NCBI GenBank assembly: GCA_947450095.1
Contig: CANFUF010000017.1
Coordinates: forward strand, 1-36,763
DNA length: 36,763 nt
DNA from: Roseiflexaceae bacterium
GTDB taxonomy: Bacteria; Chloroflexota; Chloroflexia; Chloroflexales; Roseiflexaceae
Direction: 5' to 3'
Shown here: one piece after another, positions 25,317 through 34,421 of the stretch
How the letters are laid out: each line of letters begins with the position of its first letter
Numbering within the stretch: position 1 is the first letter of the stretch
Notes under the pieces: generated by a model
What the model saw: only the letters and a program-made list of their open reading frames with translations
What the model was told of the DNA's origin: nothing
The model's database searches: none
Program-made: the position numbers and the translations under genes

Positions 25317-27009
25317 TGCTATCACCCGACGGTGTCCGCATGTGGGTGATACGGCGGCGGATGGTGCGCACTGCGTCATTCTGTGTTGGCAATTGTTGGA
25401 GCGCAGCATCGATGATCGCAAGCTCGGCATCATCAAATTGCCCAGGGCGCAATTGTTGGGTGTCGATGCGGTATCCTGCGTGGCGTAATCGGCGTGCCAC
25501 ACCGATTGCATCACGCGGGAGCAACGCAATCTGCGTACCATCAATCACTTCATGTGCCGGCAAGTGGACGCGACGATCATGTTGGATGTCTTGTATTGCC
25601 GCAGCATCACTACTCCTCAGTATCACGACATTACTCAAGGTAATCTGTGCCACCTCAGCACCCCAACGCCGGAGTAGCGTCTGCACCTCCGCAGGAATTG
25701 GTTGAGCGGTAATCGTCGCCAGTACATCGATATATTCTGGCACGGTCATCCCCTGTGCGATGGCGCGCTTGACGCGTGCTGGGGACAATTGGGCCGTAAC
25801 GGCATCTTGCCAATCTGCAATACGGTGTAACTGAAAGCGGGCATAGATATTGGAGGTATCAGGTACTACCACACAAAAATCAGGTTCGAGCACGACTGCC
25901 TGTGGCGTTGCCACTTGCGGTGCAACTGCCAGCCCTGCATGCCAGGCCCCTAACTGCGTACGACGGAGGTAATGACCATCCCCCGCCCATTCAACTAACC
26001 CCAGCCATGCCAGTGGGCCAATCAGCATATAGTGCATCAATTGGCCATCTTCATCATCCCAATGGGTCGGCCAGCCTGGCGGTAACTTCCAGCGTCCATC
26101 AGCGGGCACCGGGCGCATCACATCGGGCCAACTCATGCGCAATTGCGCAATGATATCGTCACAAGCACACCATTCATCCGGCACATGCGGTAACACCGCT
26201 TGGAGCATGGTGCGTCGCACCAATCGCACATCCAATGGCGGTGGGCGGCGCTTTGGCCCCAATTCCCATTCACTCCAGGCCGCCTGCAACCATGCCCGTG
26301 CCAACTCTTGTTGGCGCATATGTGGCGGCAGTTGCAGCCATTCCAACAATAATTGGGTAGGGACAACCAAATTCGCTTGCGCCTTTAATGCACCACCAGC
26401 CAGCAACGTCGCCACCAACCATTGCACATATACAGCAGTCACCCCATCGATTGTGATTCGATTCATCACGACTTGCGACACTTTACCGTGGTGTTGCAAT
26501 GGCACCCGCCCATCAAAGGCCAAACACGCAATATGCAACAATACTTCGTCATGGGGCAACACCGCATCAACTTGCAACGACAACGATTCAGGCACTGTCA
26601 ATATAGGCAATGGCGGCGGGAGAAGCGCCTCGATATCTGGTAATACCGCCCAATACCCACCATCATGCGCCACAGGCCATACAAACCCCGCCATCAATAA
26701 TGTTTCAAGTGGAGAATGATGGGGGTAAATCACCAACAACGTGCGGGGCGACAATGTGGTCATATTTGTGCGCAGCGGGCCACCTACTGCCTCACACAAT
26801 GCCATCGGCAATTGTCCACCTGCCCGCCGAATACGATCAAGCAACGCGCGGGCTGCGGGAGCGAGGTGCAGCAGCCCGCGTTGCCACGCCGCCGGTTTTT
26901 GCAATACGGCAACCATCTGCAGTTCATCACAACGATGTACCGCCGCCATGGTGGCACGATCGCTTAGCGACAAAGATTCCAGCGCATAAGATAACGACGC
27001 AATGTGCAT
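25309..27009 (-). CDS. Helicase-C-like (XPB/Ssl2-type, Helicase_C_3) protein without motor domains
   Basis: A 566-residue protein. The second half matches the 'helicase conserved C-terminal' domain found in actinobacterial and Chloroflexota proteins without complete helicase motors: VVLEPDFCVVVPDTSNIYARF, a VKRAIAQGMTVPEYIDVLA segment, LLRRWGAEVAQITLSNVVIL and IALLPRDAIGVARRLRHAGY. No Walker A or DExH motif is seen. The N-terminal part (winged-helix-like, LSDRATMAAVHRCDELQMVAV) is unassigned. The start at 27009 has GGAGG 4-5 nt upstream and lies inside the end of the HAD gene (46-bp overlap). It overlaps recO, suggesting a DNA-repair-related operon, but function is inferred only from position. 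Confidence 0.7.
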   Translation of the reverse strand: MHIASLSYALESLSLSDRATMAAVHRCDELQMVAVLQKPAAWQRGLLHLAPAARALLDRIRRAGGQLPMALCEAVGGPLRTNMTTLSPRTLLVIYPHHSPLETLLMAGFVWPVAHDGGYWAVLPDIEALLPPPLPILTVPESLSLQVDAVLPHDEVLLHIACLAFDGRVPLQHHGKVSQVVMNRITIDGVTAVYVQWLVATLLAGGALKAQANLVVPTQLLLEWLQLPPHMRQQELARAWLQAAWSEWELGPKRRPPPLDVRLVRRTMLQAVLPHVPDEWCACDDIIAQLRMSWPDVMRPVPADGRWKLPPGWPTHWDDEDGQLMHYMLIGPLAWLGLVEWAGDGHYLRRTQLGAWHAGLAVAPQVATPQAVVLEPDFCVVVPDTSNIYARFQLHRIADWQDAVTAQLSPARVKRAIAQGMTVPEYIDVLATITAQPIPAEVQTLLRRWGAEVAQITLSNVVILRSSDAAAIQDIQHDRRVHLPAHEVIDGTQIALLPRDAIGVARRLRHAGYRIDTQQLRPGQFDDAELAIIDAALQQLPTQNDAVRTIRRRITHMRTPSGDSNG

Positions 27010-27686
27010 TTTTCCTCCAATACGCTCAACAGTTCGCGTACATGCGGAATCGTCCGCCATGGTGCTGGTAACTCTGCGGGATAGCGCGCCACCTCCCGCG
27101 TAAATGGTTTTTTATATAATGCTGGCCGTTGGATCCAAACATTGCGCATACCGGCCGCCTGCGCTCCACGAATATCGGCTTCTGGATTATCGCCAATCAT
27201 CACACAATCAGCGGGGTCACTCCCTAATGCGTTGGCTGCATGCAAAAAAATCGCCGGGTCGGGTTTGGCCACCCCAAATTCTTCAGAAACCACGATTACG
27301 GGGAACCAGCGTGCCAAATCAAATTGCACAATTTTAGCCCGTTGGATCTCGCTTGGTCCATTGGTAATCAACCCCAATTTGTAGCGGGTAGCGAGGGTGT
27401 CGAGGAGTGGTGCGACCCCTTCGTCGAGGTGCAAATCGCTAAACCACGTTGCCCGACTCTGCGCACACAATTGCGATACCAGTGGCTCTTTGACACCGTA
27501 TTGCCCTAGGAATCCTGGCATATCTTTAAAAAAAATCCGTTGCGTAACCGCTGATTGGAGAACATACGGTATCATCATCGGCGGGAGTGTAATCAACCAC
27601 TCTTGCCATGCACTGTCTATATGTCGAAAACGATGCATGTCGAGGTCGTACAGTGTATCGTCGAGGTCAAAAAGCAACGTGTTCAT
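26964..27686 (-). CDS. HAD-superfamily phosphatase (YjjG-like)
   Basis: A 240-residue subfamily IA haloacid-dehalogenase-type hydrolase, likely a nucleotide or sugar phosphatase. The nucleophile motif DLDDTLYD is at residues 6-13, motif II is LGLITNGPSEIQRAKI, the lysine motif is GVAKPDPAIF and motif III is MIGDNPEADIRGAQ. The C-terminal ~25 residues (LEEKCTLRRYLMRW) overlap the next gene and may not be conserved. AAGGATGC precedes the ATG. It is the first gene of a run through recO. Confidence 0.9.
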   Translation of the reverse strand: MNTLLFDLDDTLYDLDMHRFRHIDSAWQEWLITLPPMMIPYVLQSAVTQRIFFKDMPGFLGQYGVKEPLVSQLCAQSRATWFSDLHLDEGVAPLLDTLATRYKLGLITNGPSEIQRAKIVQFDLARWFPVIVVSEEFGVAKPDPAIFLHAANALGSDPADCVMIGDNPEADIRGAQAAGMRNVWIQRPALYKKPFTREVARYPAELPAPWRTIPHVRELLSVLEEKCTLRRYLMRWNLCR

Positions 27687-27700
27687 GCATCCTTCATTTC

Positions 27701-27729
27701 GTGACAGTTCTACTTCTCACTCGTATAAT
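27701..27729 (+). promoter_or_regulatory. Sigma-70 promoter of the inositol-phosphatase-family gene
   Basis: GTGACA at 27701-27706 and perfect TATAAT at 27724-27729 with a 17-bp spacer. Because transcription would start near 27736, the first usable start codon is ATG 27763 rather than ATG 27733. Confidence 0.75.
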
Positions 27730-27762
27730 ACCATGGAGCGTTTTTATTGCGAGAAAGTATAC

Positions 27763-28548
27763 ATGACGAGCATCGTGGTCTCTGATTTGGTTCGCTTGGT
27801 AACCAGTTGTGGGAATTATGCCAAACAACAACGCCACCAACTTGCGGTCACCCGCAAATCTGACGGATCGCTGGTTACCAATATTGATCAAGCTGTCGAA
27901 GCGCAGATCGTTTCATATTTGCGTACCAACTTCCCAACCCACGCCATTCTCGGTGAAGAAGGGACGTTCGTCGGCGACCAAAACCTCGCTAGCCACGAAT
28001 TTTTGTGGGTTATCGATCCAATCGATGGCACCTCAGCATTTGCCGGCGGCCTGACTGGTTGGTGTGTCGGCATCGGATTGGTCCACTATGGCAAACCTTA
28101 TGCCGGATTTGTCTATGCACCGATGAGCGATGAGCTCTACGTTGCGACCCCCGATGGCTTGGCACTGCGGAACGAACAACCGATTCATGTCTCGAAGACA
28201 CCGACCGTCCAACTTGACGATTGGATGGCAGTCCCATCCGATATGCATCGCAAATACACCATCAACTACCACGGACGCGTACGCACCACTGGCGCCACTA
28301 TTATGTCGATGTGCTATGTGGCTGCCGGGATGGCCAGCGCTGCCTTGATTGGCAGCTGCAAAGCCTGGGACATCGCCCCTGCGCTCGCACTCGTCCACAA
28401 TGCCGGAGCCGAATTATGGGGACTCGATGGCCAGATTGTTAACCTCAGCACCTTGCTCCACCCCGATGCAAAAACGCCAACCATGATTTGTGCGCCCCAA
28501 GATCAATTCCAACACTACCGAAATACCATTGATAAAATTGACAATTGA
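27763..28548 (+). CDS. Inositol monophosphatase family protein
   Basis: A 261-residue Mg-dependent phosphatase of the IMPase/FBPase superfamily. Metal-binding motifs are GEEG (around residue 65), WVIDPIDGTSAFAGG (around 84) and AWDIAPALALVHNAGAEL (around 208). Substrates may be inositol-phosphate, histidinol-phosphate or fructose-bisphosphate; DGTSAFAGG is compatible with the histidinol-phosphatase-like branch (inference). The start is chosen from the promoter and GAGAAAG upstream. Divergent from the HAD gene by 76 bp. Confidence 0.9.
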   Translation: MTSIVVSDLVRLVTSCGNYAKQQRHQLAVTRKSDGSLVTNIDQAVEAQIVSYLRTNFPTHAILGEEGTFVGDQNLASHEFLWVIDPIDGTSAFAGGLTGWCVGIGLVHYGKPYAGFVYAPMSDELYVATPDGLALRNEQPIHVSKTPTVQLDDWMAVPSDMHRKYTINYHGRVRTTGATIMSMCYVAAGMASAALIGSCKAWDIAPALALVHNAGAELWGLDGQIVNLSTLLHPDAKTPTMICAPQDQFQHYRNTIDKIDN

Positions 28549-28566
28549 CAATGCAGAATTGTCAAT
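28544..28566 (+). repeat. AT-rich inverted repeat at the end of the inositol-phosphatase gene
   Basis: ATTGACAAT and ATTGTCAAT (9 bp each) flank GCAGA and overlap the stop codon. A direct copy of TTGACAAT lies just upstream. It may stabilise the mRNA end; a stronger terminator follows. Confidence 0.55.
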
Positions 28567-28589
28567 GAAACACATTTGAGTAATATCGC

Positions 28590-28630
28590 AACACCGCACG
28601 TAATGTAAACTATCACCTGCGGTGTTTTTC
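28590..28630 (+). terminator. Intrinsic terminator after the inositol-phosphatase gene
   Basis: AACACCGCA (28590-28598) pairs with TGCGGTGTT (28618-28626), followed by TTTC. The loop is long (19 nt), but the stem and T-run are good. Confidence 0.7.
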
Positions 28631-28631
28631 G

Positions 28632-28660
28632 TGCACATCCGTTTTTATCTGCGCTATACT
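28632..28660 (+). promoter_or_regulatory. Likely promoter of the following membrane protein
   Basis: TATACT at 28655-28660, with TGCACA at 28632-28637 (4 of 6 -35 positions) and a 17-bp spacer, starting ~34 bp upstream of the ATG. Confidence 0.45.
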
Positions 28661-28693
28661 ATACCTATTATTTTCCAATCAAAGGATTCTTCT

Positions 28694-29320
28694 ATGGCAC
28701 CGCAAAACACCTCAACCTATACGAATTGGAAGCCAATTCCTGCATTGATGCGCCGTGTTAGCGTAGTTTTCTTTTTTCTCTTTTTTGTCGATTGGTGCCT
28801 TATCAGCGGCGTACCATTTGATTATGTCTATTCAAAAGATGATTTTACCCAAATGGTTATTGTTGATGTATTACTCTTATTGATTGCAATTATTAGTTTT
28901 TTGTTACCCATTATTAATAGTCGCCCCACCGAATCACGGTTCCCCAATGCGCTCCGTTGGATTTTGGTTGGGGTTACGAGTGTACAAATTTTGCCCGATG
29001 TCGCACCGTATTTGACTACTGTAACCAATCACACCATTGAATACCTTGTGGGTGGATTATTAGCGATTGTCTGTCTGCTTGGCTATCCTGCATTTCGTGC
29101 TCCAGCCCCCTTCAAAAGCACACTGATTAATTCGTTCTGTAGCATTATTGTGACGATGAGCATCACGTTCCTCTATTGCACCGTCTTGGTATATGCAGGG
29201 ACATATCCGCTGGCATTAACCATCAAATATACAATTACCGGGGCGTCATTGCTCATTTTCATGATTTTGTTCTTTCAATACCGCCTCCGTTATTGGGGGT
29301 GGTGGCGTTTGATAAATTGA
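28694..29320 (+). CDS. Multi-pass membrane protein of unknown function
   Basis: A 208-residue protein with about six hydrophobic segments (roughly residues 21-40, 53-77, 89-108, 115-135, 148-170 and 180-200) and short loops; the N-terminus is cytoplasmic by the positive-inside rule (MRRVS before the first helix, YRLRYW at the end). I recognise no family. AAAGGA lies 7 nt before the ATG. Its stop touches the stop of the decayed M20 gene on the other strand. Confidence 0.7.
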   Translation: MAPQNTSTYTNWKPIPALMRRVSVVFFFLFFVDWCLISGVPFDYVYSKDDFTQMVIVDVLLLLIAIISFLLPIINSRPTESRFPNALRWILVGVTSVQILPDVAPYLTTVTNHTIEYLVGGLLAIVCLLGYPAFRAPAPFKSTLINSFCSIIVTMSITFLYCTVLVYAGTYPLALTIKYTITGASLLIFMILFFQYRLRYWGWWRLIN

Positions 29321-30000
29321 TTATTGCTGCAATAAAAATTCATGCAGAATCGTTGCATACGTCGTTAAGCCAGCAATACTTGTCCATTCTTCATCACTCG
29401 CAATCCCACTACCTATCGGCCCAAATTCCACTGTGCCTGCACGAGTGCATTATCACCACGCCATGGGTAAGCGCCATGGGCCGTTTCGCCATTGAATTGC
29501 GCTTTTATCCACAAAATCCCTTTGGCTTGATGGGCAATCGCAAAATTGGTCGTTTCGCCGGCAATCACAAAATCAGCACGCACCCCTTGAGCAATTTGAT
29601 ATTTGGTGCCATGAAAACCGCCGAGTTCTTCGTCGGTCACAATTTGCAAACCGAGTGGGTAATCGACGATACTGACTACTTCGGCAAATACTTGGACCAG
29701 CACCGCCAGATTTGCTTTCATGTCGAGGGCACCAACACCGTATAATTTGTCCCCATCGATGCGCGGAATATATTGAAAATCTTTGCCAGGGATGACGTCT
29801 ACGTGCCCGTTGAGGATTATTTTGAAAAATTCGGGGCGCTGTGGTGCAGCATACACTAAAATACTGCGGACACCCGCATCTGAGAATTGTTCGATTGTCA
29901 AGTGTGGAAATAGACCGGCTAGGTAATCCAAGACGGATGCTAATTCACCCAACTGGTCCGGATCTTTTTTAAAGCGAATCAGTGCTTGGCGCAATTGCAT
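29321..30000 (-). pseudogene. M20-family peptidase with internal deletion and frameshift
   Basis: The first ~180 residues are a normal M20 metallopeptidase start: LNGHVDV (H66, D68), YGVGALDMKANLAVL, VTDEELGGFHG and VIAGETTN give the metal and catalytic residues, and FNGETAHGAYPWRGDNAL starts the lid. The frame then stops at 29413. In another frame, from about 29431 to the stop at 29321, lies VEFGPIGSGIASDEEW followed by a Leu/Tyr helix, which is the family's C-terminal end. About 170 residues of the dimerisation domain are missing between them, and the junction is out of frame. The tail also lacks the usual His. The gene is thus broken and decaying. It follows the ribosomal operon terminator; no promoter was identified. 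Confidence 0.8.
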
Positions 30001-30031
30001 TATGTCGATGGGTGCTCCTCACACAAAAAAC

Positions 30032-30069
30032 AAATCCCTTGCCGGGCATTACGCCACGACAAGGGATTT
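30032..30069 (-). terminator. Intrinsic terminator of the ribosomal protein block
   Basis: On the minus strand AAATCCCTTG and CAAGGGATTT pair around an 18-nt loop, then GTTTTTTG. It lies ~27 bp after the rpsI stop and ends the long operon. Confidence 0.88.
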
Positions 30070-30095
30070 GGTGTATCCACAAACCAAAAACGGAA

Positions 30096-30494
30096 TTAAC
30101 GCTTTGTGTATTGTGGGCGCTTGCGGGCGCGCTTGAGGCCCACCTTTTTGCGCTCTTTCATACGGGGGTCACGAGTCAACAAGCCAGCGCTTTTGAGGGC
30201 GGGGCGCATTGCCACGTCGAGGTCGAGGAGGGCACGAGCAATACCATGGCGCACTGCGCTGCATTGACCCGATACGCCGCCACCAAACACCTTGGCCATC
30301 ACATTGAAGCTACCGACTTGGCCAGTGGCTTCAAATGGGCGAGCCAATTCTGATACAAACAAGGCGCGATGCCCGAAATAAGCACTGACGCTCTTGCCAT
30401 TTACTACGATTTCACCATTGCCCCGATAGAGGCGTACACGAGCAACTGCAGTCTTGCGACGGCCCGTGCCTTGGTAATAGGTCTTCTCTGCCAT
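30096..30494 (-). CDS. rpsI: 30S ribosomal protein S9
   Basis: A 132-residue S9 with TGRRKTAVARVRLYRGNGEI, the GGGVSGQCSAVRHGIARAL block and a basic end (KRARKRPQYTKR) whose C-terminal KR contacts P-site tRNA. Last gene of the block, 21 bp after rplM. Confidence 0.97.
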   Translation of the reverse strand: MAEKTYYQGTGRRKTAVARVRLYRGNGEIVVNGKSVSAYFGHRALFVSELARPFEATGQVGSFNVMAKVFGGGVSGQCSAVRHGIARALLDLDVAMRPALKSAGLLTRDPRMKERKKVGLKRARKRPQYTKR

Positions 30495-30515
30495 TATATC
30501 CCTCTCGTCGTTGCG

Positions 30516-30956
30516 TTAGAACCGAACCTGCGGAACAAACACGATTGGTTGTTGCGCAAGGTGCGGATGCGTTGCACCAGCATAAATGCGAAGCTTCACC
30601 AATTGCCGGCGACCAAGTCGCGTCTTGGGGAGCATGCCTTTGACCGCATAGCGCAAAATACGGTCTGGGTGCGTGGCCAACATACGGCGATAGCTGACCG
30701 ACTTAAACCCACCCGGATAATTCGAGTGGCGATAGTACATCTTTTGATCCTGCTTCTTGCCGAGCAGCTGGATCTTTTCCGCATTGATGATTACGACGAA
30801 GTCGCCACCATCAATGTTGGGGCTAAATGTCGGTTTGTGCTTTCCACGCAACAGCGTGGCGATTTGGGTGGCGAGACGACCAACGGTTTGACCGTCGGCA
30901 TCTACCACATACCAATCGCGTGACACTTCCGATGCCTTCTGTGAATAGGTTTTCAT
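30516..30956 (-). CDS. rplM: 50S ribosomal protein L13
   Basis: A 146-residue L13: RDWYVVDADGQTVGRLA, GDFVVIINAEKIQL and YYRHSNYPGGFKS. I chose ATG 30956 (MKTYSQK) over ATG 30962 because AAGGA is then properly spaced and the family starts MKT. As usual it forms a pair with rpsI. Confidence 0.96.
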   Translation of the reverse strand: MKTYSQKASEVSRDWYVVDADGQTVGRLATQIATLLRGKHKPTFSPNIDGGDFVVIINAEKIQLLGKKQDQKMYYRHSNYPGGFKSVSYRRMLATHPDRILRYAVKGMLPKTRLGRRQLVKLRIYAGATHPHLAQQPIVFVPQVRF

Positions 30957-30979
30957 GCCCATATTCCTTACCTACAGCG

Positions 30980-31762
30980 TCATTTCACGTGTGACGGATC
31001 CGGTCGCAATGCCGACGCGGGATAATCTACCGCCACCATTGTCAAGCCGTGCGCCGGAGCGAGTAACCCAGCCTGCTGGCGATTACGCCCCTGCAAGATT
31101 GTATCCAACCCCGCAGTACTCAATCGACCAGTCCCGACCATGACTAACGTACCAACCATTATACGCACCATATTGCGCAAAAAACCATTTGCACTCAGAC
31201 GAATCACCACAAGCGGTTGACCATCACGAATTGTGCGAACGCACGAAACCTGATCACAGCGCCGAATTGTGGTTCCTACCGGAGCACCCACGGTAAATGC
31301 GGCAAAATCGTGTGTGCCGACCAAGACTTGTGCTGCAACATGCATCGCGTCGCTGTCAAGCGGGCGCGCTATTGCCCAGGTACCACGACGTAATAACGGC
31401 GATGTTACCATCCCATTATCAATCACATACTCGTATTTGCGCCGTTCGGCCCAAAACCGGGCATGAAACTGATCTGGAGCATCCCAAGCCGTCACAATCG
31501 CTACATCGGCAGGCAGTATCGCATTCATTGCCCGGACAATGGTGGTCAACGAGCGTTGACTCGTAGTCAACGTGTTGGCAACTTGTCCCGTTGCATGGAC
31601 ACCTGCATCCGTACGCCCCGCCAGCGTCATCCGTACCTGCTCGTTGTGCAGGCGGTGCCACGCTGACTCTAGTTCACCTTGCACCGACCGTCCCTCAGAC
31701 TGCCATTGGGAGCCAACCAAATCGGTGCCATCATAGGCTACTTGGAACGCAATATTGCGCAC
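30980..31762 (-). CDS. truA: tRNA pseudouridine synthase A
   Basis: About 260 residues; converts U38-U40 in the anticodon arm of many tRNAs to pseudouridine. Motifs: FQVAYDGTDLVGSQWQ, LAGRTDAGVHATGQV (catalytic Asp), FWAERRKYEYVI, and RMVRIMVGTLVMVG near the end. The start is uncertain: GTG at 31762 gives the family-like beginning (M)RNIAFQVAYDG and has GGTGATC just before it; TTG at 31774 directly abuts the rplQ stop. Either way it is coupled to rplQ. Full length is ordinary. Confidence 0.93.
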   Translation of the reverse strand: MRNIAFQVAYDGTDLVGSQWQSEGRSVQGELESAWHRLHNEQVRMTLAGRTDAGVHATGQVANTLTTSQRSLTTIVRAMNAILPADVAIVTAWDAPDQFHARFWAERRKYEYVIDNGMVTSPLLRRGTWAIARPLDSDAMHVAAQVLVGTHDFAAFTVGAPVGTTIRRCDQVSCVRTIRDGQPLVVIRLSANGFLRNMVRIMVGTLVMVGTGRLSTAGLDTILQGRNRQQAGLLAPAHGLTMVAVDYPASALRPDPSHVK

Positions 31763-31774
31763 CAGATCACCCAA

Positions 31775-32125
31775 TTACAACAGCTCGATGATTGCCATTT
31801 CGGCGCCATCACCCAACCGGGGTCCCAATTTGGTGATGCGTGAATAGCCGCTGCTACGATCTTTGAATTGCTCGGGAGCAAAGGCAAACAAGGCACGCAT
31901 GGCCTCTTTGCTGGCCAATCGTGACAATGCCAACCGGCGATTATGTGGGTTGTCAATGCGTCCCAACGTAATCAACGATTCGATTTCAGGCTGGATAGCC
32001 TTGGCTTTGGTGATGGTGGTTTTGATACGGCGATGTTCGATTAACGAAATCATCAAACCGCGGTACAACGCTACACGTTGTTCCTTATCGCGACCCAATT
32101 TGTACCCTACACGACGATGTCGCAT
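31775..32125 (-). CDS. rplQ: 50S ribosomal protein L17
   Basis: A 116-residue L17: MRHRRVGYKLGRDKEQR, LYRGLMISLIEHRRIKTT and a C-terminal GPRLGDGAEMAIIEL. It lines the exit region of the 50S subunit. It sits after rpoA, the standard order. Confidence 0.97.
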   Translation of the reverse strand: MRHRRVGYKLGRDKEQRVALYRGLMISLIEHRRIKTTITKAKAIQPEIESLITLGRIDNPHNRRLALSRLASKEAMRALFAFAPEQFKDRSSGYSRITKLGPRLGDGAEMAIIELL

Positions 32126-32182
32126 CTTCGTTCCTCATACATCACGCGGTACGACCACTTGCGTAGACGTACCGCAGTCCGT

Positions 32183-33214
32183 CTATTCCTCTTCGACGTC
32201 GTCGCCCGTGGCAGTTACGCTTTGGACGTCGTCGCTTGACTTACCCCATTTACCGCCTGGATCGTACCCAGCCTTAAGGCACATCTCACGGACTTTATCC
32301 TTGATTTCGTCGAGCGACTTATCACCAAGGTTACGAACCGCTTTGAGTTGCTTTTCGTCCATCTGCAAAATCTGGCCAATCGTAGTGATATCGGCACGGC
32401 GCAAACAATTGTGTGTGCGTGTCGTAAGCTCCAGCTGATCGACCGAACGTTCCATGATTGACGAAGGAATGGCACTTCCATCTACCACGGGCAACGCCCC
32501 TGGTACCGGTTCTTCTTCGATATCCAAACCGCCTAACCGATTAAAGTCAGCGACGATTTGGTTGTACTGCACCAAGACTTGGGCAGCATGGCGAAGGGCA
32601 TCACCGGGTTTGATTGTGCCATCACTAAAGATTTCAATGATCAAACGATCATAATTTGTGGCTTGGCCCACGCGCGTGTTTTCGACGACGTAATTGACCT
32701 TGGGAATGGGGGTAAAAATCGCATCGATGGGAATTTCGCCAATAGCGACGATTTCGCCCATTTCTGCGGGAACATACCCTTTGCCCGTTTCCACGGTAAA
32801 TTCCATCTCGATCCGACTTTCGTTGCCATCGAGGGTGCAGATATAGTGATCTGGGTTGACCAGTTCGACATTGCTCGGCACATCCATATGTCGGGCCAGC
32901 ACGGGGCCAGCACCTTGGCGCACCAACGACACACGCACCTTGCGGTTGGCGTATGAGCGCAGGCGGATGCCTTTGACATTGAGGACGATTTCGGTCACAT
33001 CTTCGCGGACGCCAGGAATCGTTGAGAATTCATGGTAGACGCCTTCGATTTTGACCTTGGTAATCGCCGCTCCTGGGATCGATGACAACAGCACGCGACG
33101 CAACGCATTCCCCAAGGTATGACCATACCCTGGATCCAGCGGTTCGATTTTAAAGCGGCCGTAGTTTTCTTCTGCCGCAACCAATTCGATACTCGGCTTT
33201 GCGATGTCAAGCAC
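32183..33214 (-). CDS. rpoA: RNA polymerase alpha subunit
   Basis: A 343-residue alpha subunit. The N-terminal domain that dimerises and binds beta/beta' shows FKIEPLDPGYGHTLGNALRR and LLSSIPGAAIT. The C-terminal domain that binds UP elements and activators shows LELTTRTHNCLRRADITTIG and LKAVRNLGDKSLDEIKDKV. An acidic tail (DDVEEE) follows. The start codon is GTG at 33214 with GGAGGCGAACG before it. Slightly longer than E. coli alpha because of linker and tail. Confidence 0.97.
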   Translation of the reverse strand: MLDIAKPSIELVAAEENYGRFKIEPLDPGYGHTLGNALRRVLLSSIPGAAITKVKIEGVYHEFSTIPGVREDVTEIVLNVKGIRLRSYANRKVRVSLVRQGAGPVLARHMDVPSNVELVNPDHYICTLDGNESRIEMEFTVETGKGYVPAEMGEIVAIGEIPIDAIFTPIPKVNYVVENTRVGQATNYDRLIIEIFSDGTIKPGDALRHAAQVLVQYNQIVADFNRLGGLDIEEEPVPGALPVVDGSAIPSSIMERSVDQLELTTRTHNCLRRADITTIGQILQMDEKQLKAVRNLGDKSLDEIKDKVREMCLKAGYDPGGKWGKSSDDVQSVTATGDDVEEE

Positions 33215-33303
33215 CGTTCGCCTCCTTACATCGTCACTGCGCTACTAACAACCGTGAGCATTGCGGAGCATCATTACCCGTGGGGCAATGATGCCATAAC
33301 AAA

Positions 33304-33921
33304 CTACCGGCTGTAGAATTCTACAATCAACTGCTCGTTGATGCCTTGTTCGCCATCTTCGCGGCGGGGAAGCGCCGTGATTTCTGCGGTCAAGTCAGCG
33401 TGCGTCACGCGCATCCATTCAGGGGCGCGATGCAACAATTCTTTGGCTTCGAGCAACGTCTTGAAGTAGACACGCTTGCGGCTTTCGACGCGCACTGCCA
33501 CTTTTTCACCAACCCGCACCGTGTAGGAAGGGATGTTGGTCTTGCGACCATTGACGGTGACGTGACCATGAGCAACCAACTGACGAGCTTGTGAGCGCGT
33601 CGTGGCCAAACCCATGCGGTACACGACGTTGTCGAGGCGACGCTCTAACAACATAAAGAGCGCTGCGCCGGTTTCACCGGGCACGCGTTGGGCACGGGCA
33701 TACAAATTGCGGAACTGTCGCTCGAGGACGCCATACATGTAGCGTGCTTTTTGCTTTTCTTGCAATTGCATACCATAGTCAGACAATTGGCGCCGACGAG
33801 CGGTTGGGCCATGTTGACCTGGAGGGAATGGGCGCTTGTTCAGCACCTTTTGAGCCTTGTCAGTCAAGGCAATATTCAGCCGACGGCTGATTTTTGCAAT
33901 GGGTCCTCGGTAGCGAGCCAT
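33304..33921 (-). CDS. rpsD: 30S ribosomal protein S4
   Basis: A 205-residue S4, an early 16S-binding protein: [34 protein letters not shown] and the S4 RNA-binding domain ([36 protein letters not shown]). It lacks the N-terminal zinc-binding Cys cluster, so it is the zinc-free form. Confidence 0.97.
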   Translation of the reverse strand: MARYRGPIAKISRRLNIALTDKAQKVLNKRPFPPGQHGPTARRRQLSDYGMQLQEKQKARYMYGVLERQFRNLYARAQRVPGETGAALFMLLERRLDNVVYRMGLATTRSQARQLVAHGHVTVNGRKTNIPSYTVRVGEKVAVRVESRKRVYFKTLLEAKELLHRAPEWMRVTHADLTAEITALPRREDGEQGINEQLIVEFYSR

Positions 33922-33941
33922 CTACTACAGTCTCCTCGAAG

Positions 33942-34361
33942 TTAAACGCGCCGGCGCTTGGGCGGTCGGCAACCGTTATGCGGAATGGGGGTAACGTCGG
34001 TAATAGCGCTGACCTGTAAACCAGCTGACTGCAATGCACGCACTGCAGCCTCGCGCCCAGCGCCGGGACCCTTCACAAATACTTCAATCGTGCGCATGCC
34101 GTTTTCGAGCGCCTTACGGGCGGCGATTTCGGCGGCAATCTGGGCGGCGTAGGGGGTGCTTTTGCGTGAACCCTTGAAGCCGTTGTGTCCAGCGCTTGAC
34201 CAACACACCACATTTCCCATCGGGTCGGTAATCGTCACGATGGTATTGTTGAATGTGCTCTGCACATGTGCCTGACCACGTGGTACGTTTTTGCGCTCAC
34301 GACGCTTGCCGCGTTGGCGCTTAGGTGCCGTACCACCCTTGGTTGTCTTTGCCTTTGCCAT
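33942..34361 (-). CDS. rpsK: 30S ribosomal protein S11
   Basis: A 139-residue S11 with a basic N-terminal extension ([20 protein letters not shown]), then [44 protein letters not shown] and the end [29 protein letters not shown] precedes the ATG. Confidence 0.97.
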   Translation of the reverse strand: MAKAKTTKGGTAPKRQRGKRRERKNVPRGQAHVQSTFNNTIVTITDPMGNVVCWSSAGHNGFKGSRKSTPYAAQIAAEIAARKALENGMRTIEVFVKGPGAGREAAVRALQSAGLQVSAITDVTPIPHNGCRPPKRRRV

Positions 34362-34421
34362 GATTCCTCCACACGTTGCTACGGCGTATCGTTGTTACGA
34401 CGCCCGCGCATGTTGCAACTG

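Noticed and set aside
25317-25544. Longer RecO start at 25544
   Set aside because: The added ~76 residues overlap the coding end of the upstream gene in another frame, whereas ATG 25316 gives the conserved RecO N-terminus and an ATG/TGA overlap.
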